From Saccopteryx bilineata (lineage: Eukaryota > Chordata > Mammalia > Chiroptera > Emballonuridae), in the NCBI RefSeq assembly GCF_036850765.1, contig NC_089498.1:72084305-72148304 (forward strand): a DNA stretch of 64,000 bases, given 5' to 3'. The stretch's first letter is position 1. The number at the start of each line of letters is the position of its first letter. Made by a program: the position numbers and the translations under genes. Shown here in pieces: positions 44,605-54,922 of this stretch. The notes beneath the pieces were generated by a model, which worked only from the letters and a program-made list of their open reading frames with translations, ran no database searches and was not told the DNA's origin.

Positions 44605-45309
44605 TCATATAATGTTATCAAGATCCCACCATTTTGCTGTAAATGATCCGATGTCATCATTTCTTATGGCTGAGTAGTATTCTATAGTGTATATGTGCCA
44701 CATCTTCTTTATCCAGTCATCTATTGATGGACTTTTTGGTTGTTTCCATGTGCTGGCCACTGTGAACAATGCTGCAATAAACATGGGGCTGCATGTGTCT
44801 TTACGTATCAATGTTTCTGAGTTTTTGGGGTATATACCCAGTAGAGGGATTGCTGGGTCATAAGGTAGTTCTATTTTCAGTTTTTTGAGGAACCACCATA
44901 CTTTCTTCCATAATGGTTGTACTACTTTACATTCCCACCAATAGTGTATGAGGGTTCCTTTTTCTCCATAGCCTCTCCAACATTTGCTATTACCTGTCTT
45001 GTTAATAATAGCTAATCTAACAGGTGTGAGGTGGTATCTCATTGCAGTTTTGATTTGCATTTCTCTAATAACTAAAGAAGATGAGCATCTTTTCATATAT
45101 CTGTTGGCCATTTGTATTTCTTCCTGGGAGAAGTGTCTGTTCATGTCCTCTTCCCATTTTTTTATTGGATTGTTTGTTTGTTTGTTGTTGAGTTTTAAAT
45201 CATGTACTTCTGTGGTGGTTTTCTCAATGGTGGTTACCTTTAAGTAATGAAAAGCATTCCTACCCTGTTCATTGTAGCGAACTATTTTGTGAGTACTTTT
45301 GCACTCCAT
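44605..45309 (-). pseudogene. L1 ORF2 C-terminal remnant
   Basis: The minus-strand frame reads ..[19 protein letters not shown].., ..[19 protein letters not shown].. and ..[15 protein letters not shown].., the diagnostic C-terminal part of L1 ORF2p, including the Cys-rich segment (CWR..G, HYWWEC). Endonuclease and reverse transcriptase domains are absent. The frame's first ~50 residues run across the deletion junction and are not ORF2 by origin. This is a retroelement remnant with no host function implied. Confidence 0.92.
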
Positions 45310-46423
45310 CGTCCTTTGCTACTGTTAATCTCCATCCTCTCCCCCCCCCCTTTCTTTTTGTTGTTGTCACAGTTTAAATTTGGTTTTATTGTGTTCTTCT
45401 TGGAGCTTTTACTTGTGGCTTTGTTTTTTTGTTTTGTTTTGTTTTGTTTTTTGTTCTTTGTATCTGATTGGAGAACCCCCTTCAGTAATTCCTGGAGTGG
45501 GGGTTTTCTGATGATAAATTCCCTCATCTTTTCTCTATCTGTGAATGTTTTTATTTCTCCTTCATATTTGAAGGATAGCTTTGATGGATATAGTATTTGT
45601 GGCTGAAAGTTCCTCTCTTTCAGGACTAAAATATTGGGGTCCACTCTCTTCTAGCTTGTAGAGTTTCTGTTGAGAAATCTGATGATAATCTAATGGGCCT
45701 TCCTTTATATGTTGTATTCTTCTTTTCCCTGGCTGCCTTGAGAATTTTTTCTTTGCCATTGGTTTGTGCCAATTTCATTATGATGTGCCTTGGAGTAGGT
45801 TTGTTGGGGTTAAGAAAACTCGGAGTTCTGTTTGCTTCTTGAATTTAAGGCTTTAGTTCTTTCCACAGGCTTGGGAAGTTCTCATCTATTATTTGTTTGA
45901 GTATGTTCTCCATTCCATTTTCTCTCTCTTCTCTCTCTGATATACCTATTATTCTTATGTTATTCTTTTTGATGGAGTCAGATAATTCCTGTAGGGCTAT
46001 CTCATTTTTTTTAATTTTTGAGTCTCTTTCTTCTTCTCTCTGTTGTGCCTCAAGTTGCTTGTCTTCTATTTCACTAATTCTACCTTCTATCTGGCCTGTT
46101 CTATTAGCTAAGCTTGTTACCTCGTTTTTCAGCTCATGAATTGAGTTTTTCATCTCTGTTTGATTTGTTTTTATAGTTTCAATTTTCTTGGAAATATATT
46201 CTTTGTGTTCATTGAGTTATTTTCTGAGCTCCCTAAATTGCCTTTCTGTGTTTTCTTGTATATCTCTGAGTATTTTTAGGATTTCTATTTTAAATTCTCT
46301 GTCGTTTAACTCCAAGGTTTCCAATATATTAAATTTTATCTTCATAGATTTTTCCTCATCTATCTGTGTTACCTCTCTTTCTTTTGTATCCATGATATTC
46401 AATTTTCTCTTCCTTAATGGCAT
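45285..46423 (-). pseudogene. L1 ORF1 remnant, frame-disrupted
   Basis: Three minus-strand blocks fit ORF1p in order. 46217-46423 is the start, MPLRKRKLNIMDTKER... . 45845-46153 is a coiled-coil stretch followed by ..KNNIRIIGISEREERENGME.., the start of the RNA-recognition fold. 45282-45644 has ..LYPSKLSFKYEGEIKTFTD.., the C-terminal domain. An additional block in another frame (45562-45759, ..RRIQHIKEGPLDYHQISQQK..) fills the C-terminal domain, showing frameshifts near 45650 and elsewhere. The protein would not be intact. Confidence 0.88.
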
Positions 46424-48822
46424 CTGAGAGTGGTTTTGTTGATAGTATTAATGAGATTTAATAAAGAATAAAAAGTTAAAAAAATAAAAATAAAAAAGTT
46501 GTTGTTTTTTTAAAAAATTAATAATTAAATAAAGAAAAATAAAATAAAATAAAAATTTTAAAAAAGGAAATTATCCCTCCCCTCCTTTTTTCCTCTCCTC
46601 ACCTCTCCCCTCTTTCTTGAGAAAATCTTGTGGTGAACTGTGAATTATATTGTACTAAATAGAACAAACAATGCCTGTAATGGAGGGCCTGAATTGGGGA
46701 GAAGTAATAAAGAGGCAAAAAACAAAAAAAAACAAAAAAGGGAGGTATGGACCCACAAAAAGAAAATAAGGAAAAAATTTGGGTCAAGAATAAAATGATT
46801 TGCTTTTAGGTGTTGATTGACTAAGAGTTATGATGAGAGGAATAAGAGGGAAATAGGAAAATGTGGGGACAAATTAAAAAGTTACTATTTTATTTAGTGA
46901 AACAAGAACTAGATAAAATGGAGAGCCAGGGATGGGAGCACTGCTAGTGAGTTTAAAAGGTGAAGTAAAATCCCCCCAAAATGCCACAAACATAAGTTTG
47001 AGTCCCAGATAAGATAATTTGTTCATTTTTGAGGTTTGAATGAGAGGAGACGAAAAGGAGAAAGGAAACTAATATAGAGGGAGAAAAGAAAGAGAGAGAG
47101 AGGGAAAAAAAAGAGGGAACCACTAAAAGAAGAAAAAAGAGGAGGGAGAGAGAGAGAGTTAAGGGTTTTGGAGTGCAATCCTCATAGAGAGAAAGGAAGA
47201 GGAAAGAAAAGATAATGGGAGATGTAACACTTATGGGTAGTGTAGTTCAAGGAGAGGAGAGAGTAAGACCAGCAGAGAGTTAAATGACCAAATTGGAGGA
47301 GGAAAAAAAAAATCAAGAATGAAGATAAGAGAAACAAACGAACAAATATAATAAAATGGGATAGGTTATAAAGTCTGCGGATTATTCTTGATTTCGAGAG
47401 GTTATCTTCTTGCTTTTTCTTTTCTCTCCCTCTTTCTGGTCAGTGACTCTGTACCCCGGGTTCTGCCCCTTTGGCACTCTCAGGTAGAGGTTTGCAGTTG
47501 ATAAGTCTTTATGGCAATGTCATGTATTGTGCTTCAGTCTCGTTGGCAGTTGAGGCTCATTAGCATTTATAGGCTCCGACAGTGAGAGAGTCCGTGTTCC
47601 TGGAGCCTCTCTCCTAGTTTTTCCTTCCTCAATTAGTAGCTTGATAATCCAGCTTTGGGGTTGCTGCTGCCTCTGCCTGGATAGTAAGAGGCTCAAAGAG
47701 CTGGCAACTCCCCACTCTATTCCCACTCAGCACCGGGCTCTGGGTAAGGCTCAGTCAGTCAGAGCTGCTAGCATAATCAGGCAGGGCTTACACCCACTCA
47801 AAGACCTCTGGTTCTGCCACTCTGTCTGGTAACATGGGCGGGCGCCCACTCCCGGGGTGCTTGGAGGAAACTCTTGCTCACTATCTGCGCATGCAGACCA
47901 GGATATCTAGCCGGCTGCCTCACCCTCTGAGTGAAACCTCCTCCCGCACGGTAAAGTTCCAGCGTTGGAATTGGCTCTTGCTCCCTCCCCATGCACAGCT
48001 TTTTCAGGGCGCTGGGGCGGTCTGGAGATTCCACTTTTGGCCCACACAAAGGCCCCTGACTCTGCCCCTCTGTGGGATAACACGGGCGTGCACTGCCGAG
48101 GCACTGGGAGGAATCTCTTGCTCACTATCCGCACGTGCAGACCAGGATATCAGGTCGGCCGCCTCACCCTCTGAGTGAAACCCCCAACTGCACGGAAAAG
48201 TTCCAGCGTTGGAATTGGCTCTCGCTCCCTCCCTGTGCACAGTTTTTTCAGGGTGCTGGGGTGGCCCGGAGATTCCGCACACAAAGGCCCCTGACTCTGC
48301 CTCTCTGTGGGGTAACACTAGCTGGCCCACTGCTGATGCACTCGAAGGAATCTCTCGCCCACTATCTGTGCGCGCCAACCTGGAGATCGGGGAAAACGGC
48401 TGCCCCGCTTGTCTTTCTTTGTCTAGGTTTGGCGTGAGTGTTAGCTTGTATTGACTGGGTTGCCACAGACACAGTTTTTCCTCGGCTTGGATCTCCGTGT
48501 CACAGCCTGGTTCGGCCGTTTGTGCCGAGGCCTGGATCTATTCACCCCCTTTGCCCGCCTCAGTTTCTATACTCTCAGTTCCCAGTGAAAGCAGCCTTGT
48601 TTAGGTTAGTAAGGAAGGCGGAGCATTTCTTACTCCCTATTTCCTTCGGGGTTTGATTATATATTTAGCCAATTTTTCGCTTGACCATACCTTCGGGTGT
48701 ATTGCAAAACATCTGGAGACTCCAAGGATAGGTTTTTCTGTTTCTGGTTGAAGATCTCGTTGAGTTTTGGGGGAGATTTATCGGTATCACTTCCTACTGT
48801 GCCATTACTCTGACGTCATCTC
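46424..48822 (-). promoter_or_regulatory. L1 5' UTR with internal promoter and tandem units
   Basis: About 2.4 kb between the element's 5' end and ORF1. At 47828-48420 it holds about two and a half tandem units of ~240 bp, whose starts are GGTAACATGGGCG (47828), GGATAACACGGGCG (48074) and GGGTAACACTAGC (48311), GC-rich and with many CpGs. This resembles the monomer arrays that act as promoters in mouse L1. The ORF1-proximal part (46440-47350) is A/purine-rich. Confidence 0.75.
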
Positions 48823-48830
48823 TAAATCTT
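48823..48830. repeat. Right target-site duplication of L1
   Basis: TAAATCTT, identical to 44293-44300. Confidence 0.7.
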
Positions 48831-48894
48831 ACTTAAGTGGAAGTAGATACACGGGTTAAGTAATATAACTGGGAAAGGGCCAGAACTACAACCC

Positions 48895-49060
48895 ATCCAA
48901 CCATGCATTCATTCACACCACCATTTCTGGAGTATTTACACTGTGCTGAGTGCTGAAGACACAGACACAAACACAGCCATCCCCTGTTCTCTAGAAACTC
49001 ATAACTTAGGGGAGGGGACAAACATAGATCTCAGTTAGGCCATGGAATAACAGTGGCTCA
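48895..49060 (-). repeat. L2 fragment
   Basis: 'GGAGTATTTACACTGTGCTG' then 'CTCTAGAAACTCATAACTTA' is the minus-strand L2 3' end. Confidence 0.5.
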
Positions 49061-49282
49061 AATGAGACAGGTTACTTTTCATTGACATAAAAGTCTTGGT
49101 TTGCCTGGCAACTCAACTCCAGAAAGCCACCAGGAGTCCAGGCCTCTTCTATCTTGTTGTTTATTATATGCAGGAGTCAGCAGCAGAGCTGAGAGGCAGG
49201 GCTGTCAGGCCAATGATTATAAAGTCCCGAGGGAGAAAGAAGACTGGGAGTCCACAGTGCCTGGAGCATTCTGACAGGTCCA

Positions 49283-49297
49283 GGGGTTAGGCTTCTT
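49283..49297. repeat. Left target-site duplication
   Basis: GGGGTTAGGCTTCTT, repeated exactly at 49497-49511. Confidence 0.95.
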
Positions 49298-49496
49298 TTT
49301 TTTTTTTAATATATTTTTAAAATTTTTTATTTATTCATTTTAGAGAGGAGAGGGAGAGACAGAGAGAGAGAAGGGGGGAGGAGCTGGAAGCATCAACTCC
49401 CATATGTGCCTTGAGCAGGCAAGTCCAGGGTTTCAAACCGGTGACCTCAGCATTTCCAGGTCGACGCTTTATCCACTGTGCCATCACAGGTCAGGC
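49298..49496 (-). mobile_element. tRNA-derived bat SINE, ~200-bp family (minus strand)
   Basis: On the minus strand it begins 'GCCTGACCTGTGATGGCACA' and continues 'GTGGATAAAGCGTCGACCTG'. A B box 'GGTTTGAAACCC' and 'GGCACATATGGGAGTTGATG' follow, then a GA-rich tail and poly-A. A perfect 15-bp duplication flanks it. It is the same family as 25946-26310. I associate this consensus with horseshoe-bat genomes. Confidence 0.95.
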
Positions 49497-49511
49497 GGGG
49501 TTAGGCTTCTT
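49497..49511. repeat. Right target-site duplication
   Basis: GGGGTTAGGCTTCTT, identical to 49283-49297. Confidence 0.95.
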
Positions 49512-50572
49512 GAGGCAGAGTCTCCCACTTGTGGCTACCATGAGGGAGAGGTGGGCCTGTTCAAAGACTAGGCATGGGGCCAGCAGCAGGAGGAAGCAGG
49601 GCATTCCAAAAGAAAAAAACAGACCTGAGAGAAACTAAAGAGGCAGAATCCACAGGACTTGGTCCCAACCGAATGAAGGAGGTCAGGGTGAGGACAGGGC
49701 AGTCATCCAGCCTGAGCCTCAGGGTGATGCCAGTGCCATAGGCCAAGGGTAGGAAAGGGAGGCAGAGCAAGGGGCGGCTGCGGGTGGGGAGCTGCTAATG
49801 GAGCTCCCAGGAAGCACTGGAGACATGGGCAGGAGGTACCAGGGACAGGGATGTGGGCTATGGGTTGCACAGGAGTCCTCATCAGAGAGACAGAAACTTG
49901 AGCTGAGGAGGACAGTTACCCCATGGAGAGGGCACTGTGCAGTGACCTTAATGTACAGTCCAGTCCCTCTGGAAGCTTCTAAAAATAGGATGGAACCTGG
50001 GTTTCCCTAAGCTCCTGCTCCCCTCACAAAGAGATTCTGACTCAGTAAGATGGGGGTGACTACTTGTGACTGTGGGTTCTTTTACTTGCAAGAGAAAAAA
50101 AACAATTCAATCTGGCTTATGCACAAATGACTCCTGTATAATTGAAAAGTGCAGGCTTGGATGAGCTTCAGGCACAGTGTGATCCGAGAGTTTAATGTCC
50201 TCAGGACTCAGTCTGTCCCCACCTTGGCTTGCCTCCTGCTTTGGTTTCATGCTTGAGCAGGATCTTTAAGATCAGTGACATGATGTCGGCAGCAGCTGCT
50301 ATTCTTTCACAAAGCCCTTTGCAAAGAAAGTTATCCCTTCCCAATCATTCCAGCCTGATCCTCTTGGGCCTGACAGGGCCACACGCCCATCTCTGGCCAA
50401 GTACTGTAGCCAGGAGAGATACTTAGATAGTTCACATTCCCAAGAGCCATGTATGGGGTCAACCCCATCAAAGCCACATGGACTGAGGATAAGGGGGTCC
50501 CCCAAGGAAACTGAGCCACAGTTCTGAGGAGAAGGGGGAATGGGCTCCAGGAAGGTAAAATGACAAGTGTCC
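49512..50572. other. Intergenic, no gene supported
   Basis: Short open frames only. 50070-50300 may be an unnamed old repeat. Confidence 0.35.
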
Positions 50573-50577
50573 ATGCT
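50573..50577. repeat. Left 5-bp target duplication of solo LTR 2
   Basis: ATGCT, repeated at 51285-51289. Confidence 0.8.
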
Positions 50578-51284
50578 TGTTGGGCAGATAAAATATATTA
50601 TGCTCACTTTGTTAAAGATGGCGCTGCCCACGTGAAAGCTGTTGCCCAGGTGATATTAATGTGTGTCTCTGTGGGCTGTGGGCAGGCAGGATCCTTTTAG
50701 CCTGGGGCTTGGTTTTAGGACTAAGCCTTTCCCACCCTTTTTGATGTGGGATGGTACAATCCCATCATGCCCCAGATAAGTGACTTTGTATTAGAGACTT
50801 CCCTATTTATATATTGGATTAAAGGTTTTGATTTCTACACTCTAAAGTGGGGGCAGAACGGGAGCTTGCTCTCTTGGTTCCTGAGATTATCATTAGAGGA
50901 GAGAGCAGAAAGGAGAGCAGAGAAAGGCCATGTGGAGGAGGCCAGGAGAAGCAGCCAAGATGGCAGAGTGCTGAGTGAGAAGCCAGTTTGTGCAGAGTTT
51001 GTGCAGGGAGAAGGAAGGAGATGGGGAACAGAGGTGAATAAGTCTGGTGAGCTAGAAACCTTTGATTCTAGGAAACTCGGATAAGTTAGTGGCTTTGTGA
51101 GCACTGAATGTGAGTGGATTTTGGAGCCCAGTGTGTGTTTTACTTGCCCGCCAGGTGCAAGCTAGGATTAAAGATGATGGACACCAGTTTTTGGCTCCGT
51201 TGTTTCTTTACCGACTGTCCGAATCCAATGCGAACCTGCATGGGCCAGGCGGCTGTGATAGTGGCCGCAGCTACTGGCCATACA
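50578..51284 (+). mobile_element. Endogenous retrovirus solo LTR, copy 2 (707 bp)
   Basis: Collinear with the LTR at 30312-31014 from TGTTGGGCAG to TACA, with its own, different 5-bp target duplication, so it is an independent insertion and not a segmental copy. The TATA position reads TCTAAAG (50841), so this copy's TATA box has decayed, while the ATTAAA polyadenylation signal (51167-51172) is kept. A short insertion enlarges the 'GAGAGCAGAAAGGAGAGCAG' part near 50900. No internal proviral sequence is present. Confidence 0.9.
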
Positions 51285-51289
51285 ATGCT
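51285..51289. repeat. Right 5-bp target duplication of solo LTR 2
   Basis: ATGCT, identical to 50573-50577. Confidence 0.8.
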
Positions 51290-52370
51290 TCTGTGGTTTC
51301 TTCAGCTGATTCTGACATGTAGTCAGGTTAAGAGCTGTGGGTAGAACAGCCTTGCGGAGACTCTGTGATGGAGTTCTGAGAAGATGTGACTGCCATTTTG
51401 ACATGGGAAGAGAAAAAGGAGTCTTCAGGGAGGACTGGAAATCAGACAAGAGAGACAGGAGTCCATGTGGCAATGGGTCTCAGGGGCTGCGAGGGTAAGA
51501 GTCTGGGGAAGAGAGAAGTCACTGCTGTCAAAGTCACAGTGAGAGGAGGAAAAGTGGGCTTCACTCCATAACACCAGGCTTAGAGCGATTGGCAGGATTT
51601 TAAGGTACAGACAACAGGTGAGTGAAGGACAAACTTCCTGGCAGACAGTCCAGCAGGGACAAACATGTGGAAGCAGAAAATCATAGAAAATACTTGAGGA
51701 ACAGTACTGCCTGTGTGCATAGGGAGGAACATTAGCTTCCATTCTGGTACCCAGAACGTCCATTTCTATCTAGGAGTATAACCATGACCACAGATGGGTT
51801 CAGCTCTTCAGGTTAGCATTGGAAGTCTCTGTCTTCTTGTTGAAAACAAGAAATCCTATTTCCTAGGGACTTTTCCTGAGTCACAGGATCCCTGCCCTTC
51901 TTCCTGGGAGCCACAAAGCACCTTCTTGTGGGCTTCAGTCTGTTCTGTGGATTTTCACTCTCTGCCTGTTTCTGAACGTATCTTATCTTTCCTGCTGGAC
52001 TTTGAGCTCCTGGAAAAAAAGGGTCTTTTCACTTCCATGCCTCTGAGTCCCAGGCATCACTTCTGCTGAAAGAGGTTTCAAGATAAGTCCAGTTACCCTG
52101 TAACAGTTTCCGGGGGTGGACAATGCTTAAACAGAAGGGACAAGTTTCCAGGGTAAGAATTTCAGCCAGTGCCTAAAGAAGGGAAGGGACATCTGGGAAT
52201 AGGGCCCCTGACCCAGGCTAAGGCCTGTCTTCCAAAAGCTGTTAGTTTTTAGGGGGGAGTAGGCTGTGGCTCATTTGCTTTCCCTTAGGGTTGAAACCTC
52301 TTCCTGTTTCACAACTGGGAGCCCAGAGATGGCTGTACCTTAGTGGGAATTAATAGCCATGAGTTCCTAA
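51290..52370. other. Intergenic, no feature seen
   Basis: Nothing that I can support. Confidence 0.35.
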
Positions 52371-52374
52371 AGAA

Positions 52375-52545
52375 CGAAGCAGATACCACTTATTGAGTGC
52401 CTACTTTGCGCCAGGCACTGTTAAGTACTTTGTATGCATTACTTTAATAGGTCTCCCCAGCTTGACTTTTTCCATTTTGTAATTGACAAAACAGGCTCAT
52501 AGACATCAGGTAACTCAGACATTGACAGACTGTGACTTATATACT
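52375..52545 (-). repeat. MIR fragment
   Basis: 'TTATTGAGTGCCTACTTTGC', 'GCCAGGCACTGTTAAGTACT' and 'TGTATGCATTACTTTAATAG' follow the minus-strand MIR. Confidence 0.75.
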
Positions 52546-52891
52546 CAAGTCTCTCTATGCCAGTCGGCCTGGAAGTCCCAGGTTTTGGACAGTCATTTCT
52601 GATGCTGTAGTCAGGTTCCTGTACCCTGCTCCTTCAGCTCCCAATCACGATGCACCAGCCCCAAACTTTTTAGGTTTCACTGCCTTAGCATTACTGAGGG
52701 CTCCTAAGGCCCTGAAAGTAGAAAGACTAGCTTGTCTGGAAGGATGAAACTACCCCCCCCCCCAGTTCAGTTCCTCCATTCCCACTACCTTTGTAGGAAT
52801 GGAGGGGGGCAGGGAGATAGGGAGGAGGAGTGGGGATGGCTGAATCAAAGTCCCTGACTCTCCAGGCATGTTCTCAGTGCAGAAATTCTCT

Positions 52892-52906
52892 GGCGCCCCC
52901 TGGTGG
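52892..52906 (-). promoter_or_regulatory. CTCF-binding-site-like motif
   Basis: The plus strand reads GGCGCCCCCTGGTGG, i.e. CCACCAGGGGGCGCC on the minus strand. Together with its flank (AGACCACCAGGGGGCGCCA) it fits the ~19-bp CTCF consensus at nearly all informative positions. It is not inside a recognisable SINE and lies about 1.2 kb upstream of the putative COL13A1 TATA box, so it is a candidate promoter-proximal insulator or loop anchor. Occupancy cannot be read from sequence. Confidence 0.7.
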
Positions 52907-53730
52907 TCTTCAACGCCCCTGTGTGCTTTCACAGATTACTCCGCACAGCCCAACGGGGATACCCCAACACAGAGGGGGGAAACAGAGGCGCACTCACCCC
53001 GTGTCCCACGTGGCTCCTGGCACTCAGCCCTTTCCACAACATCACCTTCTATCCCTGTAGTCCTCCATAGTGACTGCCTGACTCATCAGGCAATGTTATA
53101 ACACATTATTTATAAGTATTATGTTACTCTTTCAAATGTGCCAGATCAGGTCGATATATAAAATGTGAAGATGGCACACCCATCTGTTTTTATAAAATGG
53201 AATCATAACACATCTGTTGCCCCTACCCCCATTTCACATTTCAAGGGCCAGCCTTTTACCCCTTGCCTGCTGTTCCAGGGAAGAAGCTTTCTGCATAAAC
53301 TCATTCCCACTACCTCATTTGCAGGAATGTCAAGAGGCCCAAGGAGATAAAGTCTCTTGGGATACAAATATTACTTCAAGTGGGAGAAGTGACAAGAAAA
53401 GAGGAAACTAGGAAGCGCCCTTCAAACAGCTTCTCTACTAGGTATAGGAAATGACGGCAGGAAGGAGCAGTTAGGAAGGGTTGGCAGGGATGCAGTATGA
53501 GTGTGTGTGAGAATTGCTCACCTTTGATGGATGGGATGGTTGGGGCATGCTGGTCTGGCGGCAGGGGGATGGAATGGGTCTGAGCTCAATGGCAGAAAAT
53601 AAGGGATTGGCATTGGCAGGCAGTGCAAACTGCCTCTCAGATGCTCTGGAATGAACCTTTCTGCTCAGTTAGTATTGTCCCCGTCCCTTGTTAGTCTGAG
53701 TCCTGAGAGAGAGAAGAGGGCACCAGTTCT

Positions 53731-53745
53731 GCTGCCCCCTGGAGG
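53731..53745 (-). promoter_or_regulatory. Second CTCF-like motif
   Basis: GCTGCCCCCTGGAGG on the plus strand gives CCTCCAGGGGGCAGC on the minus strand, a strong match in the core (CCAGGGGGCAGC) but weaker upstream. It has the same orientation as the motif at 52892. Confidence 0.5.
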
Positions 53746-54120
53746 GCTGACTTGTCACCCTCTAGTCAAGTTGTGGTTGGCGGAATGAGCTCCACCAAGC
53801 GCTGGGGAGGCTGTAGGACTGAGGAGGCACAGAGCCCACGGTGGAGCCAGTCTGGGGAGTCAGGAAAGGGATGAGACAAGAGTGGGGGACTCAGCCAAAG
53901 AAATTCTGATCTTCCTGCTCACATGGAGCTCCATCTAGATGCCAGACTATAACTCAGTCGGGCTCTCCGTGGGATCCCAAAGGACAGCTTTGCCAACTTA
54001 TCGGAAAGCAGAGTGACGACCGGCACCAAGACTTGGGCGGAAGGCGAAGAGGGCCCTCAGTGTGAATCCCGAGAAAGAGAGAAATGAAGCCTCAGCTCTA
54101 CTCCACACCCCCTTCCTGCC

Positions 54121-54128
54121 TATAAATA
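54121..54128 (+). promoter_or_regulatory. Putative TATA box of COL13A1
   Basis: TATAAATA is well placed in front of a CpG-rich stretch and about 800 bp before the start codon. A transcription start near 54150 would follow. A second AT-rich site (GAATAAATAAAC at 54236) is a weaker alternative. The long 5' UTR this implies makes internal start sites plausible. Confidence 0.45.
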
Positions 54129-54149
54129 ACCCCGTGTCACTTCAAAGGG

Positions 54150-54922
54150 GACAGATTGCAGGAGAGGCTGCTCCCGGGGCTGGTGGCTTGGGGCAGTGGC
54201 CCCTGCACACCACGCCCCCCACCCCGGGCGAGTTTGAATAAATAAACAAATCCAAGCCGTGGGCCCGCAGGAGGTGGAGGAGGAGAGGAGAAGAGAGGAG
54301 AGGAGAGGAGGAGGAGGAGGAGGAGGAGGAGGAGGAGGAGGAGGAGGAGGAGGAGGAGGAGGAGCGGGAGAGATTAGTTTGGGAAGTAGCACGGATTGCT
54401 CATCCGATCCGTGCAGCCGCGGCTAGTGTGTCAAGTTACAGAGGCGCCGGAATCGGCCCCAGCGCTCCTCGGCGGCAGCCACGACCCACCTCTGCCCATG
54501 GGGCCCTCTGCGTGCGCCCCTTTGCTCCCGGACTGAAACTGGCTCGCGCGGGAGACGCGAGACACCAAGAAGCGCCGACGGGGCAGAAACAACTCGAGGA
54601 CTCTGCAGATACTTGAAGGGAAAGACGCGGCGGAGAGGAGTGCCGACCAGATCCTCCGAGCTTTCCTGGACTTGGAACGTTCTTCGAAGTAACTTTTTCT
54701 CACCTGGGCGGACCCCGATTACCACTGGTGTGTTTTCTCGGCTTTCCCCCTCCTGCTGCTTATTTTTCCATCTTCTTTGCCGGGAGCAAAGGAAAGGGAC
54801 ATTTTCCAGAGACAACAAGCCCTTTCCCGCGGCCCCTCAGCTTGGATCGAGCCTTTTGGGGCAGCGGCTTTCGCCTTTATTTATTCTATTTATTTATTTA
54901 TTGGTTTTCAAGACGCGAGGGG
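54150..54922 (+). other. COL13A1: Probable COL13A1 5' untranslated region
   Basis: The boundary on the left is inferred from the TATA-like box. The stretch is GC-rich and CpG-rich from about 54380, holds a purine (GGA)n tract and contains upstream ATGs (for example 54498). The frame of the collagen start codon is open back to about 54728 but has no in-frame ATG before 54923. Confidence 0.5.
54271..54364. repeat. (GGA)n trinucleotide tract in the 5' leader
   Basis: GAGGTGGAGGAGGAGAGG-type text runs into about 18 pure GGA units. If transcribed, it lies in the COL13A1 5' UTR; the G-rich RNA could form quadruplexes. Confidence 0.95.

Larger units (their letters stand above)
44301..48822 (-). mobile_element. 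L1 LINE, both ends present, large internal deletion
   Basis: Minus-strand order: 5' end beginning GATGACGTCAGAGTAATGGC (48818 downward), a ~2.4-kb 5' UTR, ORF1 (about 46423 to 45285, frame broken), the C-terminal end of ORF2 (about 45200 to 44605), a 3' UTR and a poly-A tail (poly-T at 44299-44307 on the plus strand). The ORF2 endonuclease and most of the reverse transcriptase, some 3 kb in a complete L1, are missing. ORF1 3' sequence joins ORF2 3' sequence near 45250-45285. An 8-bp flanking duplication supports a single insertion. The TGACGTCA at the 5' end is a CRE-type palindrome. It cannot move on its own. Confidence 0.93.
52546..54060. other. Upstream flank of COL13A1, no exon seen
   Basis: Apart from the two CTCF-like motifs listed separately, I see no coding or named repeat feature. 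A C run lies at about 52753-52763. Confidence 0.4.

Noticed and set aside
44605..46423. Host gene on the minus strand
   Set aside because: All recognisable peptides are L1 ORF1 and ORF2 remnants in L1 order.
1..54100. The expected upstream neighbours of COL13A1 in other mammals (FAM241B, NEUROG3)
   Set aside because: No exon of either is recognisable. They probably lie further upstream.
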